Below, piece by piece: positions 36,001 to 44,520 of a stretch of 64,000 nt of DNA; positions within the stretch are counted from its first letter, which is position 1; the number at the start of each line of letters is the position of its first letter. The position numbers and the translations under genes are program-made. Below the pieces are notes generated by a model, which worked only from the letters and a program-made list of their open reading frames with translations, was not told the DNA's origin and ran no database searches. The stretch is taken from assembly GCA_025454405.1 (NCBI GenBank), contig JALOON010000076.1, positions 1 through 64,000 of the forward strand, in the 5' to 3' direction. This stretch comes from Oscillatoriaceae cyanobacterium Prado104 (GTDB lineage Bacteria; Cyanobacteriota; Cyanobacteriia; Cyanobacteriales; Microcoleaceae).

Positions 36001-39000
36001 TGTAACGGTTGTTCCTGGAGGCAATGCTAGCGAACAAAGCGCAATTCCCGGCGTGTTTAGTTTCAGTTTAAACGATGCCGCACCGCAAGGTGGATTGACT
36101 GTAAATTATACCGTCAATGGCGTGGCGCAATCAGGTACAGATTTCTCGCCGCTGTCGGGAAGTATTACTATTCCCGAAGGCGAATTTGGGGCGAATTTGT
36201 TTGTCAATCCGATTAACGATTTAATTGATGAAAATCCGCCGGAAGCACTAACTTTAACCCTCAGTAATGGAACCGATTATCAAATCGGTGCAGAAAATGC
36301 GGCAACGATTGCGATTAGCGATGACGATATCGCAGGTGTACGAATTCTGGAAACGGGGAATCGGACGAATGTGGCAGAAGGCGGCGCGACGGATATTTAT
36401 CGAATTAGTCTCACAAGTCAGCCGACAAGCAATGTCACGATCGATTTTATTACAGACAATCAACTCGAACCGATTTCCTCAATTACGTTTACGCCAGAGA
36501 ATTGGAATATCGAACAACAAGTTACCGTTGTTGCCACCGATGATGGTATTCAAGAAGAATTGCATGGGGGAACAATCCGCCATGAAATTACCAGTTCGGA
36601 CTCTAATTATCAAGGCATTTCCGTGCGGAATGTAACGGCAAATATCCGCGATCGCGTTTTTGACCCCCTGACCACTTCCCAAGGCTTGGGAACGACGCTA
36701 GACCGCTTGCAGCAGATTTTAGAACGGGAGTTGCTATCGATCGATTTACCCATTTTGGGGGATGTGGGCGATTTTGCCCCGGCATTTATCGAACGGTTCC
36801 GCAACAGCGTAGTGAATCAAGTGCGATCGGCGCGAGATTTAACCCAAAGTGCCTTAGAAGGAATTTTAGAAAGGGCAATTTCTCCCTTCTTCCCCAACGT
36901 TCAAGTTACCAGCAATTCCAATATCGATGAAACCACCTTTCAACTCAATCTCGGCAACGTTTTCCAATTAAATAATGTGGAATTGGAAGAAACGCTAGGA
37001 TTGCCTGCGTTGGGAATTAATCTTGACGGACAAGGTGCGGTTAATTTCAACTACGATCTCGATTTGGGATTTGGCATTAATCGAGATTTGGGTTTCTTTG
37101 TCGATCCTGATAATACGGGTATTTCCTCCCGCGTCGATCTGAATTTGGCTAATAATTTTAATGCCACAGGTGGACTGGGATTCTTGCCGTTCAACTTTAC
37201 CAATGATGCCAGCAATCCCACAGATTTATTGCTGAACTTTGGCTTTACGTTGAATGACTTGGATAATCTTGGCGGGGCAAATGATGGCGATCGCTTGACT
37301 CTCAACGAATTGTTAGGCAATTTCACCTTTAACAACCTTTTCGATGCCAACGCTACCGCCAACGCCAATCTAGGCTTAACTGGAGTGACAAATCTCCTGG
37401 GCAACCCCGCCCTTCCCGGTTTGCGCTTCGACTTGGATGCAGGCTGGAATACACCTTTAACCTATGCAGGCGGACAACTCACTTCTGCGTCGGTTCCCAC
37501 GGTGAATCTCAACGACACGGGACTGGATTTAGGCGCTTTCGTCAGCGATTTTGCCGTCCCCATCCTGCAACAAATCAACCCAATTATTGCCCCCTTCCGT
37601 CCGGTCATTCAACTTCTGAATACGGATACGAAATTGTTCTACGCCATTTCCAACGACTTGGGACGACTGTTCGATATTAATCAAGATGGCCGAGTGTCCT
37701 TGATTGAAGCAGCCTTGCGGTTAAGCGGTCGCGGTGATGTAGAATTAGGCTTCTTCGATGCAGTCGTTGCCCTCGACGAACTGACTCAACTCTCAACTCG
37801 GTTAACTCCCGGCGAAACCTTATTTATCGATCGCGGTTCCTATCGTTTAGATGGCTTCAACGCCGCCAATCCTAACGACAGCGTTCTCAATGCAGCCCTC
37901 ACTTTAACCGATAACGCAGGGCAACCCAACCCAGACTTATTAACTGTCGCCAGTCGCGCCTTCCTCAATGCCTTCTCTGCCCTGGACGGACTCGATCTGC
38001 CAATTCTCACCAATCCTAAAACTACCGCAGAGTTGATTGTCGGTCGTCCCGATATTGCCCTGTTAACCTACGATGTCCCCGAACTGGAATTGGGATTGGG
38101 ATTCGACCAAACCTTTCCCATTTTCACCATTGGGCCAGTTTCCCTCGATGTGTTGTTACAAGGCGGTTTCACCGCAGCGTTAGATATTGACTTCGGTTTC
38201 GATACCCTCGGACTGTCCCGGTGGCGGGATACGGGATTTGCTGAAAACCAGGCATTCCAAGTGTTAGACGGCTTCTTTGTTAGCGATCGCGACAATCCCG
38301 ACGGAACGGGCGAAGATGTCCCCGAACTCGTCCTGACGGCAACGATTGCGGCGGGTTTGGGTGTGGATTTAGCCCGTGTCGTTTCCGGGTTCCTGACGGC
38401 CGGAATTGAAGGGATTGCCAACATCGATTTGGTGGATGGCGGAGAACTCAACGGAACCGATGACGGGCGCATCCGCGTTTCCGAAATTATCCCCCGCTTG
38501 TCCCGACCTTGGGAACTGTTCGATGTCGATGGTACGATTAACGCCTTCCTGGGGGCAAACGTGCGCGTATTGGGTCAAACGGTCTACGAACCTCGCTTTG
38601 CTACGTTTGAATTGGCGCGGTTTACCCTCGGCAGTACCAACAGTTTCCGGGGAGTTGGCAGCGATCCTTATTTAGCCGGGTCAACAGCCTTCTTCGATGC
38701 TAACTTCAACAACATCCAAGATGCCGGCGAACCCTTTACCGTTACCAATGCTGACGGGACGTTTGCGCTGGATGTCTCCGTTCCCATCTTTGACGTTAAT
38801 GGCAATGGCGCGATCGACGGCAACGAAGGACAATTAGTTTTTGTCGGTGGCGTGGATACTTCTACTTTCGTCGATCGCGTGACTCCCTTGCGTTCCGTTC
38901 TCGATGCGACTGTTGTTACTCCCCTCACCACTTTAATCGCGGAATTGGTGGCGGATGGCGCGACGGTTGCCAATGCAGAAACCCGAGTGGGTCAAGCCTT

Positions 39001-41104
39001 TGGACTGCCCGATGCGATCGATTTGAATGCGTTCGATCCGTTAGCTGCGATTGCCGGTGGTAACGCAGCAGGGTTAGAAGTCTTTGCCCGTCAAGCGCAA
39101 GTCGAAAATCTCGTCGTCCAACTGTCTCGGTCGATTAGCGGCGCAACGGGCGTTTCCCTCCAGACTGCGGCGAATCGAACCATCGATGCGATCGCAAATT
39201 CCCTAACGACGGGTACGAATTTCAGCAATCCTGCCCAATTAAACTCTCTCCTAACTACTTTAGGAGTCAACCCCGCGATCGCACCTATTCTCGGGGAACT
39301 AAACCAGCGCATCGACACTATCGCCAACGATACAACTTTATCCTTGAACGATCGCGCGATCGCAATTGCCCGAGTGCAACAAGTCGCCCAAGGAGAAGTC
39401 GCCCTCGACTTGCAAGCTGTGGGATTGGGAACGCAAACCGTGGGGGATGCGATCGCGAACAATACCGGAAATGCCCTCAGCCAGCAGATTAACGCTGCCG
39501 AAGTGGGAAATCCGATCGATCGACCCGATCTCGACAACACCGTCCCCTCGGCGCGGCCAGACACCGCTACGACAAAGGAAGGTTTGCCTGTAATTATCAA
39601 TGTCCTCGCCAACGACACCGATGCCGACGGCGACACTTTAGAAGCTGGCTTTGTCTTCCCTGCGGAAAACGGTCAAGTGGCAATTAATGACGACGGAACC
39701 ATCACCTACACCCCCAACGCCAATTTTGTGGGGACTGACACCTTTGCTTACCTGATTAGCGACGGCGAAGCGGTTGCCCCTGCCGAAGTCACAATTACCG
39801 TCGATGCCATTCCCCGGAATCAAATTCTGGGAACTCCCGGACGAGATACCCTCATCGGAACCAGTGGCGACGATGAAATTACCGGCTTCCAAAGTGCCGA
39901 TATGCTAATAGGTGGTCGAGGAAACGATCTGTTTGTTTACAACAGTTTGACGGATGCAGGCGATACGATTTCCGATTTTGAAGTAGGGCGCGATCGTCTT
40001 GTCCTCACAGAATTGTTTAATAGTATCGGTTACACCGGAACCAACGCCCTAGAAGACGAATACCTGCGCTTCGTTGCCGCCGGAAGGGGAACGACGATCG
40101 AAATCGATCCCGACGGTCCTGCGGGCAATAGCGCATTCCGCCCCCTGGTGTTGCTGAATAATGTCACCGTTGCCGCTTTAAATAATAGCAACAGCATTAC
40201 AAGTGCGATTTCTGCAGGAAGAAACCTGCCTAACGCTTCTGCAAACCGCAACATCTCGATCGGAATCGAAGGCGATGACGAGTCGGCGGTGATTCAAACG
40301 ACAGATATCTCGACTGATGATGCAGAACCAACTGCAATTCCAACAACAAATATCTCGACTGATGATGCAGAACCAACTGCAATTCAAACAACAGATATCT
40401 CGACTGATGATGCAGAATCAACTGCAATTCAAACAACAGATATCTTGACTGATGATGTAGAAACAACTGCGACTCAAACTACTGATATCTCGGCTGATGA
40501 TGCAGAAACAACTGCGACTCAAACTACTGATATCTCGGCTGATGATGCAGAAACAACTGCGACTCAAACCGCAGATGTCTCGACTGATGATGCAGAAACA
40601 ACTGCGACTCAAACTACTGATATCTCGACTGATGATGTAGAGACAACTGCGACTCAAACTACTGATATCTCGACTGATGATGTAGAGACAACTGCGACTC
40701 AAACTACTAATATCTCGACTGATGATGTAGAGACAACTGCGACTCCAACTACTGATATCTTGACTGATGACGAACAGCCAACTGCGACTCCAACCGCAGA
40801 TGTCTCGACTGATGATGCAGAAACAACTGCGACTCCAACAACAGATATCTCGACTGATGATGTAGAAACAACTGCGATTCCAACAACAGATATCTCGACT
40901 GATGATGTAGAAACAACTGCGACTCCAACAAAAGATATCTTGACTAACGATCCAGAACCAACTGCGATTCCCACAAAAGATATCTTGACTAACGATCCAG
41001 AAACAACTGCGATTCCCACAAAAGATATCTTGACTAACGATCCAGAAACAACTGCGAGACTAACGATCCAGAAACAACTGCGATTCCCACAAAAGATATC
41101 TTGA
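33092..41104 (+). CDS. Giant exported beta-helix / Calx-beta / RTX-type protein, C-terminus frameshifted
   Basis: 2670 residues from the ATG at 33092 (MATFTVNSSGDTI; CTAGGAG eight bases upstream). Domains in order: beta-helix start with the TLREAINQA motif (1-100); extreme Gly-rich insertion (about 100-336); seven Calx-beta-like beta-sandwiches (about 406-1183); an unrecognised region with EF-hand-like loops (DINQDGRVS near 1529, DVNGNGAIDGNEG near 1903); a cadherin-like module (2152-2240); one RTX-type motif and a type I secretion C-terminal domain (2245-2366); a 15-residue repeat tail (TTDISTDDxExTAxP). No Sec signal, so type I export is likely. A 19-base deletion in the DNA array shifts the frame near 41057, giving an odd last 17 residues and cutting off a second secretion domain (41101-41628). 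Likely a surface adhesin. Confidence 0.85.
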   Translation: MATFTVNSSGDTINPNDGVTTLREAINQAANSPGRDTIFLNSSVALNSSLQTLERGNDIDFIGNFANRGATINGNNRQIFTIHGANVSFTNLTIRNGAAIGGGGTRGGGGGLGAGGALFINQGNVIADSVTFIGNRAVGGGTSGRGGDGNSGGNDSGSGQTGLAGGRGGNFNNLSNGALDALGLGNGGGDGGSGGRGGNVLSNGSGEFGFAGGFGLNGNFGSGGGSGGGAGGGAGGAAAFRPGAGGGRGGFGGAGGFGGGGGGGGGGGGGGANVNLLGSSAGSGGAAGAGGAAGQFGGSSLSGVAGGNASTTGSGDNPGGGGIGGFGGGGAGLGSAIFVNSAANLALINSSFDGNVATGAGSGQGRGAIFVRDGGRAAATGLTFSGNRASTSDPNTFGTIRTLTIPTVNISQNSNASEPNGNGNFRVNLSNSFPVDLVVNYSIGGTATAGTDYNTLSGSVVIPAGSTVANINVGVRDDLVFDPNETVNVTLQAGRNYNLGTTRTASLTIVDNEPLVSIAAGNTPAEEGEVPGTFVVSLDRAAPAGGLVVEYAVGGTATSGDDYEALTGTVLIPQGQSTATIQLDTFDDAFIDPNETVTVTLREQPDRLNYGVNPASNTASLTITDNERIAEVSIAAVDLEIGEDGFGRFQLTLTEPAPVDGLTVNYQIAGTAANGTDYQTLTGSVFVRPGNTSAGIGISSIEDFVAEGNETVELTILSGENYTIGSVDAASLTIADNDSAGLSISPLNGTTNEAGGTATFEIALTSEPDTPITVNLTSSDIGEGTLSTSSLVFTPENWNVAQTFTVTGVDDTETDGNQSYTIQATIDRNSDDANYLNLNPVEIASINVDNDTANVLITQSGGNTSVAEGGATDSYIVALTSTPTSDVTVTLTPTEQIDLGAGAGLPVTLTFTPDNANTPQTVNVAAVDDNLVEGLHEALISQAVNSDDTDYAGIAIEDVAVNISDNDLPTVTVVPGGNASEQSAIPGVFSFSLNDAAPQGGLTVNYTVNGVAQSGTDFSPLSGSITIPEGEFGANLFVNPINDLIDENPPEALTLTLSNGTDYQIGAENAATIAISDDDIAGVRILETGNRTNVAEGGATDIYRISLTSQPTSNVTIDFITDNQLEPISSITFTPENWNIEQQVTVVATDDGIQEELHGGTIRHEITSSDSNYQGISVRNVTANIRDRVFDPLTTSQGLGTTLDRLQQILERELLSIDLPILGDVGDFAPAFIERFRNSVVNQVRSARDLTQSALEGILERAISPFFPNVQVTSNSNIDETTFQLNLGNVFQLNNVELEETLGLPALGINLDGQGAVNFNYDLDLGFGINRDLGFFVDPDNTGISSRVDLNLANNFNATGGLGFLPFNFTNDASNPTDLLLNFGFTLNDLDNLGGANDGDRLTLNELLGNFTFNNLFDANATANANLGLTGVTNLLGNPALPGLRFDLDAGWNTPLTYAGGQLTSASVPTVNLNDTGLDLGAFVSDFAVPILQQINPIIAPFRPVIQLLNTDTKLFYAISNDLGRLFDINQDGRVSLIEAALRLSGRGDVELGFFDAVVALDELTQLSTRLTPGETLFIDRGSYRLDGFNAANPNDSVLNAALTLTDNAGQPNPDLLTVASRAFLNAFSALDGLDLPILTNPKTTAELIVGRPDIALLTYDVPELELGLGFDQTFPIFTIGPVSLDVLLQGGFTAALDIDFGFDTLGLSRWRDTGFAENQAFQVLDGFFVSDRDNPDGTGEDVPELVLTATIAAGLGVDLARVVSGFLTAGIEGIANIDLVDGGELNGTDDGRIRVSEIIPRLSRPWELFDVDGTINAFLGANVRVLGQTVYEPRFATFELARFTLGSTNSFRGVGSDPYLAGSTAFFDANFNNIQDAGEPFTVTNADGTFALDVSVPIFDVNGNGAIDGNEGQLVFVGGVDTSTFVDRVTPLRSVLDATVVTPLTTLIAELVADGATVANAETRVGQAFGLPDAIDLNAFDPLAAIAGGNAAGLEVFARQAQVENLVVQLSRSISGATGVSLQTAANRTIDAIANSLTTGTNFSNPAQLNSLLTTLGVNPAIAPILGELNQRIDTIANDTTLSLNDRAIAIARVQQVAQGEVALDLQAVGLGTQTVGDAIANNTGNALSQQINAAEVGNPIDRPDLDNTVPSARPDTATTKEGLPVIINVLANDTDADGDTLEAGFVFPAENGQVAINDDGTITYTPNANFVGTDTFAYLISDGEAVAPAEVTITVDAIPRNQILGTPGRDTLIGTSGDDEITGFQSADMLIGGRGNDLFVYNSLTDAGDTISDFEVGRDRLVLTELFNSIGYTGTNALEDEYLRFVAAGRGTTIEIDPDGPAGNSAFRPLVLLNNVTVAALNNSNSITSAISAGRNLPNASANRNISIGIEGDDESAVIQTTDISTDDAEPTAIPTTNISTDDAEPTAIQTTDISTDDAESTAIQTTDILTDDVETTATQTTDISADDAETTATQTTDISADDAETTATQTADVSTDDAETTATQTTDISTDDVETTATQTTDISTDDVETTATQTTNISTDDVETTATPTTDILTDDEQPTATPTADVSTDDAETTATPTTDISTDDVETTAIPTTDISTDDVETTATPTKDILTNDPEPTAIPTKDILTNDPETTAIPTKDILTNDPETTARLTIQKQLRFPQKIS

Positions 41105-41330
41105 CTAAAGATCCAGAACCAACTGCGATTCCAACAAAAGATATCTCGACTAACGATCCAGAACCAACTGCGACTCCAACAAAAGATATCTCGACTAACG
41201 ATCCAGAACCAACTGCGATTCCAACAAAAGATATCTCGACTAACGATCCAGAACCAACTGCGATTCCAACAAAAGATATCTTGACTAAAGATCCAGAAAC
41301 AACTGCGACTCCAACCATAGATATCTTGAC
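40291..41330 (+). repeat. 45-bp tandem coding repeat array
   Basis: About 23 units of 45 bases, each containing GATATCTYGACT and coding for 15 residues. Units fall into blocks (TTDISTDDAE, then TKDILTNDPE). One unit near 41045-41070 is only 26 bases, lacking the 19 bases TTCCCACAAAAGATATCTT, which causes the frameshift. Confidence 0.9.
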
Positions 41331-41628
41331 TGATGGTGGCAAGACGGGCGAGTTTGTTTACACTAGCATGACGGATGCAGGAGATATCATCACTAATTTT
41401 CAAGTCGGACCCGACAAATTGGTGTTTACCAAACTGCTGGATACATTGAATTACACGGGAACCGACGCTTTAAAAGATGAATACATTCGCCTAGTTTCTG
41501 GAGGGACCGGAACGATACTGGAAATCGACCCCGACGGACCGATCGGCAGTGGTGTTTTCCGTCCGTTCCTGTTAGTAGAAAATGTCAAGCCAGAAGATTT
41601 GAACAAAGTTAATAACTTTTTGTTCTAG
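41101..41628 (+). pseudogene. Detached C-terminal part of the giant protein (secretion domain)
   Basis: Continues the 15-residue repeats in the shifted frame and ends with a complete type I secretion C-terminal domain: GEFVYTSMTDAGDIITNFQV, KLVFTKLLDTLNYTGTDAL, GTILEIDPDGPIGSGVFRPF and NNFLF. Adding the missing 19 bases restores one frame of about 2851 codons. It has no ribosome site, so it is best read as the lost tail of the 33092 gene, unless slippage or programmed variation rejoins it. Confidence 0.8.
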
Positions 41629-41833
41629 TCTATAAACATCGGGGCATCTACTAAGTTTCATATTAAATCCGGTTACATCGGAATTATTAATCTCCCTCTT
41701 CTCTCTCTGCGCCCTCTGCGCCCTCTGCGGTTAAATCATTCCGATGCTACCGGAAACGATATCACACCCAAAATCTCGATCGAATCGATTTCATGAAATC
41801 TGTCCAACAACCTTAATAATCAGGAAAAAAACA

Positions 41834-42364
41834 ATGATTAACTACTTACAACAACTCGTTCTTGCCGCTGCCACTCTTTCCTTCAGCTTGGTTGCCATCA
41901 GTCCAGTTCGATCGGCTACCCTCACCTACAACTTCTCTGGAACCACCGATTCCGGTCCTTTTGTCGGCGAAACTTACTCGGGTTTTTTGAGCTTTGACGA
42001 CTCTAATATAACGGGAAATGGTCGCGAATTCTTAACCATTACCAATCTCGATTTTGACTTTTCCAATCCAGTTTTTAGTAATGCAAATCCGATTTCAAGG
42101 GCTGAAGCTTCATTCTTAAATGGCACATTTTTGGGGTTGAGTTTTTCCGCTGAAACCTACTCTTTTATTCCCGGATTTTTTGAGGTTAGCGAAGCATCTT
42201 TTGCTTACCAATTCAACCAACAAGGTGGTGCGGGAGATGTCAATTACAGCTTGGAAACTGCCCCGACGGCAGTGCCAGAACCTACTTTTGCGGCTGGGTT
42301 ATTGCTGTTCGGTGTTGGCGGAATGGGGCTCAAGTTGAAGCGCAAGATGCAAAATGAGTTGTAA
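41834..42364 (+). CDS. PEP-CTERM sorted secreted protein
   Basis: 176 residues. Sec signal peptide at the N-terminus (MINYLQQLVLAAATLSFSLV … SPVRSA), a beta-rich body without known domain, and a C-terminal PEP-CTERM tail: VPEPTFAAGLLLFGVGGMG followed by LKLKRK. Such proteins are exported and processed by exosortase, often in exopolysaccharide-producing cells. Start: ATG at 41834 with AGGAAA upstream; the longer frame lacks a signal peptide. It follows the giant gene on the same strand by about 200 bases. Confidence 0.88.
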   Translation: MINYLQQLVLAAATLSFSLVAISPVRSATLTYNFSGTTDSGPFVGETYSGFLSFDDSNITGNGREFLTITNLDFDFSNPVFSNANPISRAEASFLNGTFLGLSFSAETYSFIPGFFEVSEASFAYQFNQQGGAGDVNYSLETAPTAVPEPTFAAGLLLFGVGGMGLKLKRKMQNEL

Positions 42365-42382
42365 AGTTTTTTACCACCCCAA

Positions 42383-42405
42383 CCCTCCCCTTAATAAGGG
42401 GAGGG
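42383..42405. repeat. Palindromic C/G-run repeat after the PEP-CTERM gene
   Basis: CCCTCCCCTT, loop AAT, AAGGGGAGGG. Same family as at 6107. May act as a weak terminator, but no T-tract follows. Confidence 0.7.
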
Positions 42406-42440
42406 AGTAAGAAATTTACAAATGATTTAGGATTGCTACA

Positions 42441-42594
42441 ATAATCAACAATCAGCGGAAGCGAAGATTACTGACAGCTTAACTGATAACGATCGACTGT
42501 GGTGGTTGCTATAATAGAAAATGTCAAACCAGAGCCTTTTAACAAAGTTAATAACTTTGTATTTTAAGTAGAAATTGACTCCGATCTGGTTATC
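42441..42594 (+). pseudogene. Scrap of the giant-gene tail
   Basis: AATAATCAACAATCAGCGGAAGC-like sequence matches the 48-bp units near 61200, and 42513-42594 (ATAGAAAATGTCAAACCAGA, AAAGTTAATAACTTTGTATT, then GAAATTGACTCCGATCTGGT) matches 61629-61714, including bases past the stop codon of the 55490 gene. So this is a copy of the second giant gene's 3' end with an internal deletion. Confidence 0.8.
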
Positions 42595-42601
42595 AAAATT
42601 T

Positions 42602-42613
42602 GAATTGTTATGC
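42602..42613 (-). other. attC-like half site at the end of the 215-aa gene
   Basis: On the minus strand GCATAACAATTC; the stop codon TAA of the gene lies inside it. Resembles the R'' end of an integron attC site. Compare 44435-44446, 46852-46864 and 62985-62997. Confidence 0.5.
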
Positions 42614-43255
42614 TGCTGAATCTAAGCCATATCGCAATAGCATTTTCCCATACTCGTTCAACTCATAAACAACGCCTCCAGAAAAAAGTTCATTCAATGT
42701 TCCACCATCCATTCCCGCAAAACTAAGTAGTCCAGCGCTTTGAAGACTAGCAGCAATATTTGGATTATTCTGAATACCAGGTTTAAACTCAAGCAGGTAA
42801 TTCAAATCAGAGATATATACGCGATCGACTATGAACGATAATCGAGTTACGTCCTCGTAAGATATATTGTCGAGGATATGGTGCTTGAGCAAACGTCCTA
42901 GAATTGATGGTTTTTGAAGGCTGTCTGCACGATCGATTAACAGTACTAAGGTTTCTCCGAATTCACGCTTCTTCCTGGGGTCTTGCTCTATTTCTTCAAC
43001 AAATTTTTGGCGTTTTTCAAAGGGTGTGTTGGATAGTTGCTGCAAGAAGTTTATAACTTTCTTGATGAAAAGATGCTGACGAATTTCAACACCAGCTTGG
43101 TATAAAGCAACAATGGTGTTAAAAACTGGAATATCACGAAATACACCTTCCTTTAAAGCAGCGTCAAGTGCCACTTCACTCAGATCGCGCGCTACAGAAC
43201 TAAGCTTATCAGTGGCAATCGAATTAACTAAATCAATACTTGTTTTTTCATTCAT
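42608..43255 (-). CDS. Hypothetical protein, hydrophobic-helical
   Basis: 215 residues. Pattern: ALDAALKEGVFRDIPVFNTI, VALYQAGVEIRQHLFIKKVI and NFLQQLSNTPFEKRQKFVEE, a layout I know from a widespread unnamed family found in many bacterial accessory regions (D-I-P-x-x-x-x-x-x-x-x-Y/K-x-G/A … helical). No catalytic motif recognised; no signal peptide. The C-terminal half may be a winged helix (ELNEYGKMLLRYGL). It ends at an attC-like half site and is the first gene of the accessory island on the minus strand. Confidence 0.65.
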   Translation of the reverse strand: MNEKTSIDLVNSIATDKLSSVARDLSEVALDAALKEGVFRDIPVFNTIVALYQAGVEIRQHLFIKKVINFLQQLSNTPFEKRQKFVEEIEQDPRKKREFGETLVLLIDRADSLQKPSILGRLLKHHILDNISYEDVTRLSFIVDRVYISDLNYLLEFKPGIQNNPNIAASLQSAGLLSFAGMDGGTLNELFSGGVVYELNEYGKMLLRYGLDSAA

Positions 43256-43277
43256 TTGTTATTTTTAATTTTAACCG

Positions 43278-43649
43278 CTACTCAGGTTGCCACACGAGTT
43301 GAGAGCTTCTAGCCAGTAAACCAGCCAATCGTTCAGCCTCAGCTAGATTATCCTCTCGATCGGGCAACCCAACGATATTGGCATGGTCGATCGAATCGCG
43401 ATCGACATCCAAACCAATTTCCCGTATCGCCCCCGTCTGGAGACTTGCAACACCATAGCACTTTCTGAACGAACCCGCGCATTGTTCGGGCGAACAAACA
43501 CTGGCAATGTTGACAGACAACCCAGACTCATTGGTACGCGAAAAATAGGCATCTGGCTTCACCCGTCCGGTATCTTCATCAATCCACTGTTTGCGAAGTA
43601 ACGCTCTGTAAACGATCGTATCATCTGGCAGGGGTTCCCAATTGCTCAT
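43278..43649 (-). CDS. Hypothetical protein, second gene of an ATGA-coupled pair
   Basis: 123 residues from MSNWEPLPDDTIVYRALLRK. Conserved-looking features: YRALLRKQWIDEDTGRVKPDAYF, ESGLSVN, and a cysteine pair in CSPEQC. I do not know the family by name; similar proteins occur in many cyanobacteria. The start ATG at 43649 overlaps the stop of the upstream gene as ATGA, so the two are translationally coupled. A two-gene toxin-antitoxin arrangement is possible but not shown. Confidence 0.7.
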   Translation of the reverse strand: MSNWEPLPDDTIVYRALLRKQWIDEDTGRVKPDAYFSRTNESGLSVNIASVCSPEQCAGSFRKCYGVASLQTGAIREIGLDVDRDSIDHANIVGLPDREDNLAEAERLAGLLARSSQLVWQPE

Positions 43650-44038
43650 ACTCGATCGAACCACTCCAACCACCGAACCAGTACCGATATTGAAACATCT
43701 TCTTCAACCCCGTAAGACTCCCCCAATTCATGGTACAAATACGCGGGTTTCCCGACACTAGCCGGACAAACCAACCGCACCTCACACTCTGGCTGCAACT
43801 TTGTCCAAGTCAAGCGAATACCGCCCTCTTCATCCGTAGAAACCGAAGCTTTCGGAAAGCGATCGCCCATCCATTCATAGGCTTCTACCACTAACTCGAT
43901 CGCCATTTTAAACGCAGACTGACTCGGTTGCAAAATCCCATAGTCATCAGTTTCATCTTCCTCCAGCAAAGCAACCAGACGCTTGAGAGTAATTGTAATA
44001 TGGCTGGCCGGGGGTTTTATAGATTGAGCAACGCTCAT
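43646..44038 (-). CDS. Hypothetical protein, first gene of an ATGA-coupled pair
   Basis: 130 residues from the ATG at 44038 (MSVAQSIKPPASH). Acidic, with LKRLVALLEEDETDDYGIL, ELVVEAYEWMGDRFPKASV, and WTKLQPECEVRLVCP. No known domain recognised. Its gene was partly copied elsewhere: the 5' end and promoter (43985-44116) recur at 46616-46757, and its 3' end (43628-43682) recurs at 53412-53466. Partner of the 43278 gene through a 4-base overlap. Confidence 0.7.
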   Translation of the reverse strand: MSVAQSIKPPASHITITLKRLVALLEEDETDDYGILQPSQSAFKMAIELVVEAYEWMGDRFPKASVSTDEEGGIRLTWTKLQPECEVRLVCPASVGKPAYLYHELGESYGVEEDVSISVLVRWLEWFDRV

Positions 44039-44150
44039 CAAACTTGCTCCAAAATAGCCGACAATATAAATCTGCCTTTATTTTAACGTACAAAGAGTTA
44101 GAGAGGCAATCGCCCATCTATTCATAAGCTTCCACCACAAACTCGATCGA

Positions 44151-44350
44151 ACTACTCCCATCAATGCGCCTGCTACCGACCAACGGGGGATTGTGCGATC
44201 GCAAGACGGCGATAATAATGATACGGTAGTATTCGATCGATAACCATCAACAACCAGTGGCAGCGACAACAACTGACAGTTCAAGTGATGTGGAAAATTT
44301 TAGGTTTTAATTGGTACTCTCCGCTTTTATCAAGTGGAGATTCTTGATAA
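44151..44350 (+). pseudogene. Chimeric scrap of the second giant gene
   Basis: Three segments joined: 44156-44226 matches 60612-60680 (ACCGACCAACGGGGGATTGT, ACGGCGATAATAATG); 44236-44290 matches the 48-bp units near 61000; 44290-44345 matches 61772-61830 (TTTTAATTGG, CTCCGCTTTT, TCAAGTGGAGATTCTTGATA). So a copy of the gene's 3' third collapsed by internal deletions. Confidence 0.8.
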
Positions 44351-44361
44351 GCAGTCACGCA

Positions 44362-44446
44362 TTTAACAGCTCAAATCAGCGGTGGCAGTTTCCTTTCGGG
44401 ATGCACTAGCGGTTTTCGTCCGTCCCCTGCATTTGAATTGTTAGCC
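44362..44446 (-). other. attC-like recombination site after the helicase gene
   Basis: Read on the minus strand: GGCTAAC (R''-like), AATTCAAATGCAG, about 45 variable bases, CTGATTTGAGCT, GTTAAAT (R', fits GTTRRRY). The two arms pair with one extra unpaired base, as in L boxes of integron attC sites; total 85 bp is in the normal attC size range. It lies 75 bases after the helicase stop. One R'' base departs from the RYYYAAC consensus. Confidence 0.5.
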
Positions 44447-44520
44447 TGCGAATACTATCTTACTAACGATTGATTACTTCCGTAATTTTAGACTGAGATT
44501 ACACCTTGATTCAAAAAGAG

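Noticed and set aside
40291-41330. Possible CRISPR array (regular 45-bp spacing)
   Set aside because: Units are contiguous tandem coding repeats without unique spacers, and no cas gene is in the window.
40178-41403. Repetitive minus-strand ORFs opposite the 45-bp array
   Set aside because: The repeat length is a multiple of three, so any stop-free frame stays open through the array. Composition (SRYLLLE / GIAVVSGS) is an artefact.
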